50,013 nucleotides of DNA from Coxiella sp. RIFCSPHIGHO2_12_FULL_42_15 (GTDB taxonomy: Bacteria; Pseudomonadota; Gammaproteobacteria; Coxiellales; Coxiellaceae). Where the stretch lies: positions 17,269 to 67,281 of the forward strand of contig MGOZ01000041.1 in assembly GCA_001797285.1 (NCBI GenBank), written 5' to 3'. Position numbers and translations under genes: made by a program. Numbering within the stretch: the stretch's first letter is position 1; each line of letters starts with the position of its first letter. The notes under the pieces are model-generated. The model saw nothing but the letters and a program-made list of their open reading frames with translations. It made no database searches and was not told the origin of the DNA. Below are positions 36,179 through 46,123 of the stretch, piece after piece.

Positions 36179-36250
36179 AACGTATGGAGAATTTGTTTTA
36201 CTTGGGCTAATGGTGCAGCAGATCAAATCGAGATTGTCGATTATCATTAA
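36179..36250 (+). pseudogene. C-terminal remnant of a HigB/RelE-type toxin
   Basis: The frame just before higA reads NVWRICFTWANGAADQIEI followed by VDYH and a stop. This is the standard end of HigB toxins (WRICF-x-W ... EIVDYH). The upstream two-thirds of the toxin, including the start, is missing; the frame continues only through unrelated AT-rich sequence. The cognate antitoxin gene begins 19 bp later. Toxin activity is not expected from this fragment. Confidence 0.8.
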
Positions 36251-36268
36251 AACTTGGGAAATAACGTT

Positions 36269-36565
36269 ATGGCAAATTTAAAAAATGTACACCCCGGTGA
36301 AGTCCTTTTTGAGGAATTTCTGCAACCACTTGGTATTAGCCAGAATAAATTAGCGATCGATATGAAAGTATCGCCTCGCCGTATTAATGAAATTGTCCAT
36401 GGCCTAAGATCTGTAACGGCGGACACAGATCTACGCTTATCACAAGCATTAGGTACTTCTGAAGGATTTTGGCTTGGGTTACAAGCGGATTATGATTTAG
36501 AAGAAGAAAGAAAATTTGAAATTTTCTCAGAGCTTAAGTGCACTGGTAATCTTTCGTTGAAATAG
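36269..36565 (+). CDS. higA: HigA-family antitoxin (XRE-type regulator)
   Basis: A DNA-binding antitoxin of about 98 residues with an intact helix-turn-helix. VHPGEVLFEEFLQPLGISQNKLA (split, 7-29), VSPRRINEIVHGLRSVTADTDLRLSQALG (split, near 34-62) and the end FWLGLQADYDLEEE match HigA/VapI closely. The frame opens at a TTG at 36254, but ATG 36269 gives the usual start MANLKNVHPGE. Its toxin partner is reduced to a fragment, so it is now an orphan antitoxin. It could still repress its own promoter or act in trans on related toxins. Confidence 0.9.
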   Translation: MANLKNVHPGEVLFEEFLQPLGISQNKLAIDMKVSPRRINEIVHGLRSVTADTDLRLSQALGTSEGFWLGLQADYDLEEERKFEIFSELKCTGNLSLK

Positions 36566-36591
36566 TATCTAACAAAAATTCCTAATGTGCA

Positions 36592-38211
36592 CTATGCTTC
36601 GCCTCTGCGGCTGGTCTGTATGTTCGCTACGGAAGAAGATCGCAGCACACGTAATGGCTTGCCAAACCCATCTTTGAGTGGCATTTTACTACCGGAATCT
36701 AAACGCGTCATTAAATAAAATGCACCGATGGTAAAAATCACAAAAATTGGGATATAGTGAATATTTTGAATATGAGAATTATTCGTGGGTGAGAGGACGG
36801 ATAAGAATACTAAGCCGGCGATATACAAGATGACGGAATAACTTTTACGAAAAGCATGTAAAATTCCTTCGAGTGAACGAAAATTTAAAATTAAAAAGGC
36901 GCTAAAAGACAACGCGAAAAATATCGACAATTCAATTAAAATTGTTGACTCAATTAATGTAATTAAATAAGTAAATACAGAAAATAGAACAAGAGCGATA
37001 AGGGTCCCAAACGGCAAATAAAACGAATAACGACTGCGCGCAATTCGTTTTCGAAAAACAACTAATGCAATTGGTATTGGAATATACGCGATTAAATGAA
37101 ACATACTCAACACTTGCGCGAGCTGCGACCAGCTACGAAATAGCAACACGAAAATAACCGACAAAATGGTATTCATCAATAATGAACGACGCGACACATT
37201 ATACTGCACATTGATATTACCAAAATATTTAGGCATTTGTTCCCGATGCGACATCGCCGTAAACATCCGCGTTGCTGAACCAGTAAAAGCAATCGCCGCG
37301 CCAGTTGGAGCAATCGTTGCACCAAAATAAATAATGGAAGCCAGAGAGCTCAATCCTAACATCAATGACAACTGGACCATCGGCGCATTCATCGCAAGGC
37401 TTTGCCACCCTTTCGCCACGAGGTCTTCTGGCACTGCACCAACAAACGCCACTTGCAACAACAGATAAACCACCAAACACATTAAAATTCCCCACAATAA
37501 AGCACGTGGAATGGTTTTATGCGGATCCTTAATTTCACTCGCAAACGAAACTACAGTTTGAAACCCATTAAAAGCAACGATAATCCCCGAGGTGACAATG
37601 GCTAATAATATAGATTTAAAACCAAACGGCATAATGGTTTGATGTACCGCTGTAAAATTATGCGGATGAAAAGCGAAAGAAATAATAATGAGGGCACTGA
37701 CAATCGGAACAACAATTTTTACGATAGTAAGAATATTACTGGTTTTTGTGAGTAGTTTTGCTCCCCAAAAATTCACCATACAATAAAAAATAACTAAACC
37801 CACTGAAAATGAATTTCCAAGCAGCGTTAATTGACCATTTTCAAAAAGAGAGGACTTCAAACTGGGCGTTAAATTCATTAAATACTGCACGGTAGCATCC
37901 GCTTCTAAACCAATGACCGCTACAATTCCCAACCAATTTGCAATGGCAAAAGGAAAACCAAAAAATTTATTGTGTGATAAAGTAGGAATGATTGCTGTTA
38001 GGCCCCGTTTCGGAAATACAGAAGCAATTTCAGCTAAACAGTAAGAAAGTAAAATCACTAACGCTGCACCGATCAACCAAGAAAATAAGGCTGCTGGTCC
38101 TGCAACAGCCGCGGACCTAAAAGGCGCGAATAACCAACCGCTACCCAGTATGGATGTTACCCCCAAAAAAATAGCGGAAAACAATCCAATTTTGGCTTTA
38201 GCTTTATTCAT
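36592..38211 (-). CDS. APC-family amino-acid permease
   Basis: An inner-membrane transporter of 539 residues with about 12-14 helices; the substrate is unknown. The start LFSAIFLGVTSILGSGWLFAPFRSA (split) carries the G-S-G-W/Y half-helix of the APC superfamily, and GIIVAFNGFQTVVSFASEIKDPHKTIPRALLW (split, near 209) is the conserved region with E-x-x-x-P. The tail after 500 is polar. The ATG has GGGGAAAT ahead. It is the only gene between higA and rnhB and probably stands alone. In Legionellales such permeases feed on host amino acids; that role is inferred. Confidence 0.9.
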   Translation of the reverse strand: MNKAKAKIGLFSAIFLGVTSILGSGWLFAPFRSAAVAGPAALFSWLIGAALVILLSYCLAEIASVFPKRGLTAIIPTLSHNKFFGFPFAIANWLGIVAVIGLEADATVQYLMNLTPSLKSSLFENGQLTLLGNSFSVGLVIFYCMVNFWGAKLLTKTSNILTIVKIVVPIVSALIIISFAFHPHNFTAVHQTIMPFGFKSILLAIVTSGIIVAFNGFQTVVSFASEIKDPHKTIPRALLWGILMCLVVYLLLQVAFVGAVPEDLVAKGWQSLAMNAPMVQLSLMLGLSSLASIIYFGATIAPTGAAIAFTGSATRMFTAMSHREQMPKYFGNINVQYNVSRRSLLMNTILSVIFVLLFRSWSQLAQVLSMFHLIAYIPIPIALVVFRKRIARSRYSFYLPFGTLIALVLFSVFTYLITLIESTILIELSIFFALSFSAFLILNFRSLEGILHAFRKSYSVILYIAGLVFLSVLSPTNNSHIQNIHYIPIFVIFTIGAFYLMTRLDSGSKMPLKDGFGKPLRVLRSSSVANIQTSRRGEA

Positions 38212-38385
38212 ATTTCCCCGCTAATCGGTGAGTTTAAAATAAAATTAATAAGGTCATCTCGAAGTTAATGAGGCAAGATAAGAAATGCGCACACATGGCA
38301 AAATTATATCCGCCCCCTGCTAAAATGTAAACCACGACAGTTATGATCAAACTAAATTCAATTTAATATTTTTTTAAATCAAAAT

Positions 38386-38405
38386 CCCCGTGGCAAGCCG
38401 CGGGG
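38386..38405. repeat. GC-rich hairpin in the APC permease-rnhB gap
   Basis: CCCCGTGGC-AA-GCCGCGGGG is a 9-bp stem with one U-G wobble, the reverse-strand form of the hairpins at 21543-21560 and 24702-24720. The leftward side reads into AAAATTTGATTT, so it may end the rnhB transcript. The rest of the 38212-38533 gap is AT-rich, and I see nothing else in it. Confidence 0.5.
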
Positions 38406-38533
38406 TATTCCGCGAATAAATGTGATGATTTTTCAAACTTCTTCAGAAAAAACAGAAGCGCCATTGTACTGCAAAAAAACGGATATTCATAAAAACAGGG
38501 CACTAAAATCTCGGCATTTTACTTAACGTTAAA

Positions 38534-39163
38534 TTAAATTTCGTCGGTTAACCCGAATATTTCACATCGAGCTGCGAGGGTCGGTGTGCCGCCAACGGGA
38601 AGGTCTTTTGTTTTCAGGAAGGTCCGCCGATGAATAACACTAGCCCCGTGCTGATGCAATGCGATCTGGTGGGCCTTCGTTCCATACCCTTTATGCTGAG
38701 CAAAACCGTACTGCGGAAATTCGCGATCTAACGCAACCATTTCGCGATCCCGAGTCACTTTAGCGATAATGGATGCAGCACTGATACAAGAAATGGTTGC
38801 ATCACCTTGAATAATGGCTTGTGCTGTATACGGTAATTTAGGAAGTTGACAACCATCCACCAATACATGATCTGGCGTGATGGATAATGATAAAACAGCA
38901 CGACGCATCGCTAATAAACTCGCTTGCAAAATATTAATGGCATCGATTTCTGCGACATCCGCGCGTCCAACCGCGTAAGCAGCACAACCATGAATAATTT
39001 CTTGAAACAAAAACTCACGACGTTTTTCGGTTAATTGTTTTGAATCCTTTAATCCCGAAATCGGACGACGCGGATCGAGAATAACAGCAGCGGCGATAAC
39101 AGGACCTGCGAGAGGACCTCTTCCTGCTTCATCAACTCCCGCGATGATTTTCCCTGTTGACAT
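38534..39163 (-). CDS. rnhB: Ribonuclease HII with a repeat-derived C-terminal tail
   Basis: Removes ribonucleotides from DNA and RNA in RNA-DNA hybrids. The 209 residues contain [24 protein letters not shown] (split; acidic D and E of DEAGRG), [21 protein letters not shown] (D near 106), [18 protein letters not shown] (split) and [17 protein letters not shown], a complete active site. It starts ATG with AAGGATATGG ahead. From residue about 182 to 204, the tail after HRRTF is encoded by a half copy of the dispersed inverted-repeat element; the last five residues lie beyond it. The tail follows the catalytic core, so activity is probably kept. It lies after guaA. Confidence 0.94.
   Translation of the reverse strand: MSTGKIIAGVDEAGRGPLAGPVIAAAVILDPRRPISGLKDSKQLTEKRREFLFQEIIHGCAAYAVGRADVAEIDAINILQASLLAMRRAVLSLSITPDHVLVDGCQLPKLPYTAQAIIQGDATISCISAASIIAKVTRDREMVALDREFPQYGFAQHKGYGTKAHQIALHQHGASVIHRRTFLKTKDLPVGGTPTLAARCEIFGLTDEI
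38552..38618 (-). repeat. Half copy of the dispersed inverted-repeat element inside rnhB
   Basis: CGAATATTTCACATCGAGC, then GTGCCGCCAACGGGAAGGTC and TTTTGTTTTCAGG match the left half of the element at 29656-29852 and the copy at 7215-7301. It is read as coding sequence for the last part of RnhB. Confidence 0.8.
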
Positions 39164-39187
39164 GAATCCATATCCTTAAAAAAACAA

Positions 39188-40765
39188 TTATTCCCATTCG
39201 ATGGTTGCAGGAGGCTTTCCTGAAATATCGTACACAACCCGAGAAACTTCCGCAATTTCATTCACAATGCGATGACTGACGTGCGCCAAAAATGAATGCG
39301 GCAACTCTGCCCAATGCGCTGTCATAAAATCCACGGATTTAATGGCTCGTAATGCAATAATATATCCGTAATGTCGCGCATCGCCTTTGACACCCACGGA
39401 TTTTATCGGTAAAAATACAGCAAAGGCTTGGCTCACTTCATGATACAGTTGGTGCTTATGCAATTCTTCAATAAAAATGGCATCCGCTTTTTGTGCGATG
39501 AGAACAGACTCGGGATTCACTTCCCCCACCGTGCGTAGTGCTAATCCAGGTCCCGGAAAAGGATGGCGATACACTAAATCATGTGGCAAACCCAGTTCCA
39601 CGCCCAAACGACGCACTTCATCTTTAAATAATTCTCGCAGTGGCTCAATTAATTTTAAGTGCATTTTTTCCGGCAAGCCGCCCACGTTATGATGCGATTT
39701 AATAACATGCCCTTTGCCAGACTTTGTTTTTGCTGATTCAATCACATCCGGATATATGGTTCCCTGCCCTAACCATTTTACGTTTTTAAGCTTTTTCGCC
39801 TCTTCTTCAAAGACACGAATAAATTGCTCGCCACAAATTTTACGTTTTTGTTCTGGATCCGTAACGCCTTTTAAGGCATCAAAAAAACGTTGTCGCGCAT
39901 CAGCCACCATGAGCTTTATTTTTAGGTGTTCTTTAAAAACGTTAACCACCGTTTCCGCTTCATTTAAACGTAATAATCCGGTATCGACTAAAACGCAAAT
40001 GAGTTGTTCACCAATCGCTTTGTGGAGTAACGCAGCCACTACCGCGGAATCAACGCCACCGGATAATCCCACTAAAACCAAATCAGTGCCCACCTGTTTT
40101 TGCACAGCGTAAATATTTTCTTCAATGATATTTGCCGTCGTCCAATGAGGTTCACAGCCACAGATGGTCAGCACAAACCGTTCTAAAATACGAAAGCCTT
40201 GTTTCGTATGCGTCACTTCCGGATGAAATTGTAGCGCGTAAAATTGACGTTGAAAATCCGCCATTCCTGCATAGGGTGAACTATCCGTACTACAAATAAC
40301 GTCGAAATTCGGTGGCAATGCCGTCACATGATCACCATGACTCATCCATACATCAAGTTCGGCAACGCCATTTTCATCGACGTGATCTTCAATATGTTCC
40401 AATAAATTTTTAGCACTATTAATTTTTAAACGCACATAACCAAATTCAGGCTTGTAGGAAGGATCTACCGCACCGCCTAATTGCAATGCCATGGTTTGCA
40501 TACCATAACAAATACCTAGTAACGGACAGCCGAGTCGATAAACGACGTTTGGAGCACGCAAGGAGTGATCTACCGTAACGGTTTCAGGCCCCCCCGAAAG
40601 AATAATACCGCTTGGCTTAAAATCATGAATACTCGCTTCATCGATATCACACGGCCACACTTCACTATAAACACCAATTTCACGCACACGCCGTGCGATG
40701 AGTTGTGTGTACTGTGAACCAAAGTCTAAAATTAAAATACGATGCTGATGAATATTCACGGTCAT
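39188..40765 (-). CDS. guaA: GMP synthase (glutamine-hydrolysing)
   Basis: Converts XMP to GMP. The glutaminase domain has [18 protein letters not shown] (split; nucleophile Cys of GICYG) and [10 protein letters not shown] (His, Glu). The ATP pyrophosphatase domain has [19 protein letters not shown] (split, SGGVDS loop). The C-terminal dimerisation part has [12 protein letters not shown] and ends TIEWE. The frame opens at 40831 inside guaB, but ATG 40765 gives [18 protein letters not shown] and 525 residues, identical to E. coli GuaA in length. It starts 4 bp after guaB, forming guaBA. Confidence 0.97.
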   Translation of the reverse strand: MTVNIHQHRILILDFGSQYTQLIARRVREIGVYSEVWPCDIDEASIHDFKPSGIILSGGPETVTVDHSLRAPNVVYRLGCPLLGICYGMQTMALQLGGAVDPSYKPEFGYVRLKINSAKNLLEHIEDHVDENGVAELDVWMSHGDHVTALPPNFDVICSTDSSPYAGMADFQRQFYALQFHPEVTHTKQGFRILERFVLTICGCEPHWTTANIIEENIYAVQKQVGTDLVLVGLSGGVDSAVVAALLHKAIGEQLICVLVDTGLLRLNEAETVVNVFKEHLKIKLMVADARQRFFDALKGVTDPEQKRKICGEQFIRVFEEEAKKLKNVKWLGQGTIYPDVIESAKTKSGKGHVIKSHHNVGGLPEKMHLKLIEPLRELFKDEVRRLGVELGLPHDLVYRHPFPGPGLALRTVGEVNPESVLIAQKADAIFIEELHKHQLYHEVSQAFAVFLPIKSVGVKGDARHYGYIIALRAIKSVDFMTAHWAELPHSFLAHVSHRIVNEIAEVSRVVYDISGKPPATIEWE

Positions 40766-40769
40766 GTGC

Positions 40770-42239
40770 TCAATCCACCCAGTAATTTGGGGCTTCTTTT
40801 GTGATAATGACATCGTGGACATGGCTTTCACGCATCCCCGCTGCTGTCACTCGCACAAAACGCGTTTCTGTCCGCATTTTTTGAATGGTTGCACATCCCG
40901 TGTAACCCATGCTAGAACGCAACCCCCCCATTAATTGGTGAATAACCGCCGCAACGGAACCTTTGTAAGGGACGCGTCCTTCAATCCCTTCCGGAACATA
41001 TTTACCCTGTTCATTGTCTTTTTCTTGAAAATAACGATCGCTCGAACCAAACGTTTGTGACATAGCGCCAACAGAACCCATGCCACGATACGATTTATAG
41101 GAACGTCCCTGATAAAGAACAACCTCACCAGGCGCTTCTTCCGTTCCAGCGAAAAGACTGCCGATCATCACCACATCAGCACCCGCGGCAATGGCTTTAC
41201 AAACATCGCCTGAAAAACGAATACCGCCATCAGCAACCACGGGAATATTTTTCCCTTTTAATGTTTGCGACACATTATAAATCGCACTAATTTGGGGCAC
41301 ACCCACTCCCGCAACAATACGAGTGGTGCAAATCGAGCCTGGCCCCATCCCCACCTTAACCGCATCAGCGCCCGCTTTATAAAGCGCTTTAGCGGCTTCC
41401 GCGGTGGCAATATTGCCCCCCATGACCTCTAAGTGCGGAAAATGCTTTTTAATCCAGCTGACCTGCTTGATCACCCCTTCTGAAAATCCGTGCGCCGTAT
41501 CCACGACAATGAGATCGATGCCTTCCGCAGCAAGCGCTTCAACTCGTTCCGCTGTTTCTTTGCTCGTACCGACAGCGGCTGCCACACGCAATTGTCCCGA
41601 TACGGTTTTGCACGCATTGGGATTTTCACGCGAACGTAAAATATCCTTGACCGTAATCATGCCACTTAATTCAAAACGATCATTGACAATTAATAATTTT
41701 TCCACACGATGCGCATGGAATAAATCCATCACTTCTTCGCGACCCGTTCCTTCCGACACGGTAATTAAGCGCTGTTTTGGCGTCATTAAATTCGCGACTT
41801 TTTGATTGAGATCTTTTTCAAAACGAATGTCACGGTTAGTGATAATACCAACCAGCTGATTGCCTTCCACCACTGGCATACCGGAAATGTTATGTTCTTT
41901 GCGAATGGCTAACAACTCGCCGATCGTCGTTGCTGGTGTAACCGTTATTGGATTAATCACCACGCCGCTTTCAAACTTTTTCACCTTACGAACTTCTGCC
42001 GCCTGCTGCGCTGGACTCATGTTTTTATGCAACACACCCATACCACCTGCTTCTGCTAAAGCGATGGCAAGTCGTGCTTCAGTAACGGTATCCATGGCGG
42101 AAGATAATAGCGGTATATTGAGGGTGATGTTACGCGTCAATTGCGTGACGAGCATCACGTCTTTAGGCAAAATCTCTGAATAACCCGGCAGTAACAATAC
42201 ATCATCAAACGTCAACGCCTCTTCTTCGACTGGTAGCAT
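40770..42239 (-). CDS. guaB: Inosine-5'-monophosphate dehydrogenase
   Basis: Oxidises IMP to XMP with NAD. The 489 residues include [17 protein letters not shown] near the start, two CBS domains (about 93-205, [30 protein letters not shown]), the catalytic loop [17 protein letters not shown] (split; Cys in GSICTTR), [23 protein letters not shown] and the flap [20 protein letters not shown] (split). The frame opens earlier at a TTG (42263), but ATG 42239 with GGGGGT ahead gives the normal start [13 protein letters not shown]. It is followed by guaA. Confidence 0.97.
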   Translation of the reverse strand: MLPVEEEALTFDDVLLLPGYSEILPKDVMLVTQLTRNITLNIPLLSSAMDTVTEARLAIALAEAGGMGVLHKNMSPAQQAAEVRKVKKFESGVVINPITVTPATTIGELLAIRKEHNISGMPVVEGNQLVGIITNRDIRFEKDLNQKVANLMTPKQRLITVSEGTGREEVMDLFHAHRVEKLLIVNDRFELSGMITVKDILRSRENPNACKTVSGQLRVAAAVGTSKETAERVEALAAEGIDLIVVDTAHGFSEGVIKQVSWIKKHFPHLEVMGGNIATAEAAKALYKAGADAVKVGMGPGSICTTRIVAGVGVPQISAIYNVSQTLKGKNIPVVADGGIRFSGDVCKAIAAGADVVMIGSLFAGTEEAPGEVVLYQGRSYKSYRGMGSVGAMSQTFGSSDRYFQEKDNEQGKYVPEGIEGRVPYKGSVAAVIHQLMGGLRSSMGYTGCATIQKMRTETRFVRVTAAGMRESHVHDVIITKEAPNYWVD

Positions 42240-42333
42240 ATAGAAATACCCCCGTGTTGCCAATTAGCGGGCAAGTCTAGCGTTTTTCTTGCAGTTTGTC
42301 GAGGTATTACAAGCAGAAATCGCTGGTCTCGAC

Positions 42334-43746
42334 TTAGGGGACCGGCTCTTCCCGCAACGATGCTGTCGTTGGCACTACTTTTGAACGCAGCAATAGATAC
42401 GCAAAAAAAGGTACAATCGTCATGAGCAACAAACCACTCAGCAAAAGTCCTTCATAATTCCAAACACGATCAATTTGCATATTATCGGGGGGGATAAATC
42501 CAATAATGAACGTCGCGATTGAACCCATCAAACCCGCGCCGGCCACTATCCACATTCCCCATTGACCACCCGGAATAACAAAACCCGGTTGCCGTGCGAC
42601 ATTTTTATAACGCAATCGAATTGCCGCAATAAACATGATGATATACATCAGCATGTATAATTGCGCGGCTAATGCAGTTAGCAACCAATAAGAACTATTA
42701 ATGGTTGGTAATAAAAGAAAAATCAGCGTGATGATCGTAACGATAACCGCTTGTGATAATAGCAATATTTTCGGTGCACCCCGTCGATTACAACGAGACA
42801 AAATGGCTGGCGCGCGGCTTTCGCGCAACGCAAGCATCAAACCTCGCGTGGGTGCAATAATCCAATTATTCACTCCCCCCATACCACCAACGACTAAAGT
42901 CATCGCAATCAGCGGTAATAACCATTGCAAATGATAGACTGAGAAAAAAGCATCAAACGCTTGCATAATACCCGCCACCAAGCTAATTTTCTGTTCGGGC
43001 AATACCACGGCGATTGCCAACGAACCGCAAATTAACGTCAACAAAATAACGGCCGTGGTAATCAGCATCGCGCGTGGGTATGAGCGTTGTGGATCACGCA
43101 CATCACTGGAGTGCACGGCCGCAATTTCCATGCCACAAAACGACATCATAATTCCCGTTAATGAAACCCAGATACTTGTGTTATTAAATTGAGGAAGTAA
43201 TGCGGTTCGCGTAAATTCAATCTGCAACGGATTTCCCGTAAAAATCCACACGGCCCCTAACGCAATAATTAATGTCATCGGCACTAATAAACCCAACACC
43301 GCACAGATATTTCCAAAAAAAGCAGACGATTTAATTCCGAGTAAATTAATCAACGTGGTTCCCCAAAATGCCGTCAAAATCACCGCGATTAAAAATATTT
43401 TATTGCTGGTCAATGCCGGGTTGATAATATAAGCGACCGTCCCTGCAACAAAAGATAGTATGGTCGGGTACCAAATTACATTCTCTATCCATTGAAACCA
43501 AACCGCCAAAAAACCCGTGGTTTGGCCAAATGCTTGATTGACCCAGGCGTAAATCCCTCCATGACTTTTGCTGGTGGAAGCCAATTCAGCAGAAACCAAT
43601 GCACAAGGCAGTAGAAAAAACAATGCCCCCAGAATAAAGAAAAAAATCAACGAACTACCGAATAAAGCCGTGGCGGGTAAGTTACGAATGCTATCCACCG
43701 ACCCTGCTGTCATCATGGCTAGACTAAATACCCCAAGTCGGGTCAT
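42334..43746 (-). CDS. GadC-like APC family transporter
   Basis: A 470-residue inner-membrane amino-acid permease with about 12 helices. RLGVFSLAMMTAGSVDSIRNLPA (split), SKSHGGIYAWVNQAFG (near 62), SFCGMEIAAVHSSDVRDPQRSYPRA (split, near 205), and the late GFVIPGGQWGMWIVAGAG (near 385) are features of the glutamate/GABA-antiporter-like group common in Legionella and Coxiella. Substrate and physiological role are unknown, and the acid-resistance function of true GadC should not be assumed. The ATG has GGAGAAG ahead. The neighbours guaB and glmM are not functionally related. Confidence 0.88.
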   Translation of the reverse strand: MTRLGVFSLAMMTAGSVDSIRNLPATALFGSSLIFFFILGALFFLLPCALVSAELASTSKSHGGIYAWVNQAFGQTTGFLAVWFQWIENVIWYPTILSFVAGTVAYIINPALTSNKIFLIAVILTAFWGTTLINLLGIKSSAFFGNICAVLGLLVPMTLIIALGAVWIFTGNPLQIEFTRTALLPQFNNTSIWVSLTGIMMSFCGMEIAAVHSSDVRDPQRSYPRAMLITTAVILLTLICGSLAIAVVLPEQKISLVAGIMQAFDAFFSVYHLQWLLPLIAMTLVVGGMGGVNNWIIAPTRGLMLALRESRAPAILSRCNRRGAPKILLLSQAVIVTIITLIFLLLPTINSSYWLLTALAAQLYMLMYIIMFIAAIRLRYKNVARQPGFVIPGGQWGMWIVAGAGLMGSIATFIIGFIPPDNMQIDRVWNYEGLLLSGLLLMTIVPFFAYLLLRSKVVPTTASLREEPVP

Positions 43747-43847
43747 TTGACTTCTCCGGAAGCGAAATTGTTAAAAAAAAATCATCATAGCATGTGGTCT
43801 GTGTTCATACAAACTCCAGCTGATCCATGGGCGTAAAGGGGTAGCCG

Positions 43848-45215
43848 CTATTGGGCCCTGCCTGCGGAAGATCCTACTGAGACGACCGATCGAACTACAT
43901 CCGCAATTTCACTCGCGGCCGTTTGTACTTCCGCTTCGTTATTCCCTTCCACCATCACTCGGATGAGAGGTTCGGTTCCTGAGGCTCGTAATAACACTCG
44001 TCCTTGATCCTGAAGTCTTTGTTCAACTTCAATAATTTTTGCCGCAATTTGCGGATATTTCGCCATTTCAATCCGATGCGAAGTGGTAACGTTAATGAGT
44101 ACTTGGGGTCGCTGTGTCATAGCTCGCTTTAATAGCGACAACGGTTTACCCGTATCTTGCATCACACGCAACACCTGCAACGCAGTCACAATGCCATCAC
44201 CCGTCGTTGTAACATTCAAATCGACAATATGACCTGAAGATTCGCCGCCCAAACACCAACCTTTTTGTTTTAGCATTTCCAACACGTAACGATCCCCCAC
44301 TTGTGCGCGATCAAATGAAATACCCTGTGCTTGCAATGCTTGTTCCAGGCCTAAATTACTCATGACGGTACCGGCAACGCCAATCGGCTTTTGGTGCATC
44401 TGCGAATGATTTAATGCGATGATACACAGCAGCTGATCACCATTCACCACCTCACCGCATTCATCCACCATGATGACACGATCACCATCGCCATCTAACG
44501 CAATGCCAATATTCGCCGCCATTCGCGTCACCGTTTTTTGCAGCAATAAAGTATCTGTAGCGCCACAGCTTTTATTAATATTAAATCCATCGGGTTTATC
44601 CGAAACAGCAGTGACTTTAGCGCCTAATTCGTGAAAAATTTTCGGCGCAACGGAATAAGCAGCACCGTTAGCACAATCCACCACAATACTCAAATTTCGC
44701 AAACTTAAATGCGAAGGAAAAGTACTTTTACAAAATTCGATATAACGCCCTGCCGCATCCACCATGCGAGTGGCTTTGCCGATATATTCAGACGCCACTG
44801 TTTTCATCGGTGAATCAATGAGTGATTCAATTTCAAATTCTAATTCATCCGCTAATTTATAGCCTTTGCAATCAAAAAATTTAATCCCATTATCGTGATA
44901 GGGATTATGGGATGCGCTGATCACCACACCTGCATGAGCACGAATCGATTGCGTTAAATAGGCAATGGCGGGGGTTGGCATAGGACCCAGCAAGAAAATA
45001 TCGACGCCCGCTGCCGCAAAACCCGCTTGCAATGCTGACTCCAGCATGTAGCCAGAAACACGCGTATCTTTGCCAATTAATACCGTCGCAATACCTTCTT
45101 TTGAAAAAACCTTACCCGCTGCCCAACCCAGTTTTAACATAAATTCCGCATTAATAACGGTTTTCCCTACTTCACCGCGAATACCATCCGTACCAAAATA
45201 TTTTTTTTGTGTCAC
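43848..45215 (-). CDS. glmM: Phosphoglucosamine mutase
   Basis: Interconverts glucosamine-6-P and glucosamine-1-P for peptidoglycan and LPS precursors. The 455 residues include KKYFGTDGIRGEVG at the start, VVISASHNPYHDNGIKFF near 97-114 (phosphorylated Ser in SASHNP), GIALDGDGDRVIMVD near 235 (metal site DGDGDR), GGESSGHIV near 320, and LLRASGTEPLIRVMVEG near 418. The start is GTG 45215, which has AAAGGAG 8 nt ahead; the longer frame to 45266 overlaps folP. The ribosome-binding site lies on the folP stop, so translation may be coupled. The order ftsH-folP-glmM is as in E. coli. Confidence 0.96.
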   Translation of the reverse strand: MTQKKYFGTDGIRGEVGKTVINAEFMLKLGWAAGKVFSKEGIATVLIGKDTRVSGYMLESALQAGFAAAGVDIFLLGPMPTPAIAYLTQSIRAHAGVVISASHNPYHDNGIKFFDCKGYKLADELEFEIESLIDSPMKTVASEYIGKATRMVDAAGRYIEFCKSTFPSHLSLRNLSIVVDCANGAAYSVAPKIFHELGAKVTAVSDKPDGFNINKSCGATDTLLLQKTVTRMAANIGIALDGDGDRVIMVDECGEVVNGDQLLCIIALNHSQMHQKPIGVAGTVMSNLGLEQALQAQGISFDRAQVGDRYVLEMLKQKGWCLGGESSGHIVDLNVTTTGDGIVTALQVLRVMQDTGKPLSLLKRAMTQRPQVLINVTTSHRIEMAKYPQIAAKIIEVEQRLQDQGRVLLRASGTEPLIRVMVEGNNEAEVQTAASEIADVVRSVVSVGSSAGRAQ

Positions 45216-45228
45216 TTCTCGAACTCCT

Positions 45229-46086
45229 TTAACATCTGCTGAGTTGCACACGCTGCACAACCGCAATCGCTTCTTTCATGGCGCGCACATCATGGCCCCG
45301 TAAAATATGCACACCTGCAAAAGCGGCGAGCGTATCGGCTGCAATCGTCGCGTATAATCGTTGTGAGGGTTCTGCGCCACCCACCGCCTCACCTAACATG
45401 GACTTATGCGATAAACCCACCAACACCGGAAAACCCATATCGATAAATTGCGACAATTCTTTCAATAAGTAAAAATTTTCCGTCGCATTTTTTCCATAAT
45501 TTCCTCCACCAAAACCTGGATCGAGAATAATGCGTTCCTTCTTAATGCCAGCGGCTTCGCATGCAACGACACGTTCTCGTAATTCACACTGAATGTGATG
45601 TAATAATTCTGCTCGAGTGGAAGATCCAGGAATTCGTGTATTTTTAAAAAAATGCATCAAACACACCGGCAATTTATATTCCGCAACCACCGCCAAAGCG
45701 CCTGGTGCAGACAAGGCGCGCTGATCGTTAATCATATCAGCACCGAGTTTTGCCGCTTCACACATTAACATCGGTTGGCTCGTATCCACTGAAATAAGCA
45801 CCTCAAATCGACGCCGAATCGCCGTCAATACCGGTAAAACACGATCTAATTCTTCCTGTAGAGAAGGTGCATCTACCGCGATATTAATATTAGGATTTGT
45901 CGCTTCACCACCAATATCCAGGATGTCAACACCTGCCGCCACCATGTGTTCTGCCGTTTTTAATGCCGCCTCGATCGAGTGGTGTGGATTGAAAAACGAA
46001 TTGGGCGAAACATTAATAATCCCCATGACGGCGGTATGCGGAAATTCAAGCAGCGCTCCTGTTTTCAAATGCAATTGAAACGGCAT
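45229..46086 (-). CDS. folP: Dihydropteroate synthase
   Basis: Joins pABA to dihydropterin pyrophosphate. The 285 residues contain VMGIINVSPNSFFNP (20-34), GVDILDIGGEATNP near 52-65 (the usual GGES-x-RPG loop replaced by GGEATNP), ISVDTSQP near 98, and GFPVLVGLSHKSMLG near 222 with the catalytic Lys. The altered loop is seen, to my knowledge, in related Legionellales, and does not by itself mean sulfonamide resistance. It lies between ftsH and glmM in the E. coli order; ATG start. Confidence 0.94.
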   Translation of the reverse strand: MPFQLHLKTGALLEFPHTAVMGIINVSPNSFFNPHHSIEAALKTAEHMVAAGVDILDIGGEATNPNINIAVDAPSLQEELDRVLPVLTAIRRRFEVLISVDTSQPMLMCEAAKLGADMINDQRALSAPGALAVVAEYKLPVCLMHFFKNTRIPGSSTRAELLHHIQCELRERVVACEAAGIKKERIILDPGFGGGNYGKNATENFYLLKELSQFIDMGFPVLVGLSHKSMLGEAVGGAEPSQRLYATIAADTLAAFAGVHILRGHDVRAMKEAIAVVQRVQLSRC

Positions 46087-46123
46087 GAAAAGATCTCTCA
46101 GTCAAAAAGAGTGCAAACAGGGT

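Noticed and set aside
39714..40112. 132-codon frame on the plus strand inside guaA
   Set aside because: An antisense shadow of GuaA; the composition is typical of such shadows and nothing supports expression.
40766..40831. N-terminal extension of GuaA overlapping guaB
   Set aside because: It reads the end of guaB out of frame; ATG 40765 gives the 525-residue length of E. coli GuaA.
45216..45266. Longer GlmM start inside folP
   Set aside because: GTG 45215 has a strong ribosome-binding site and gives the normal family start; the extra residues have no family match.
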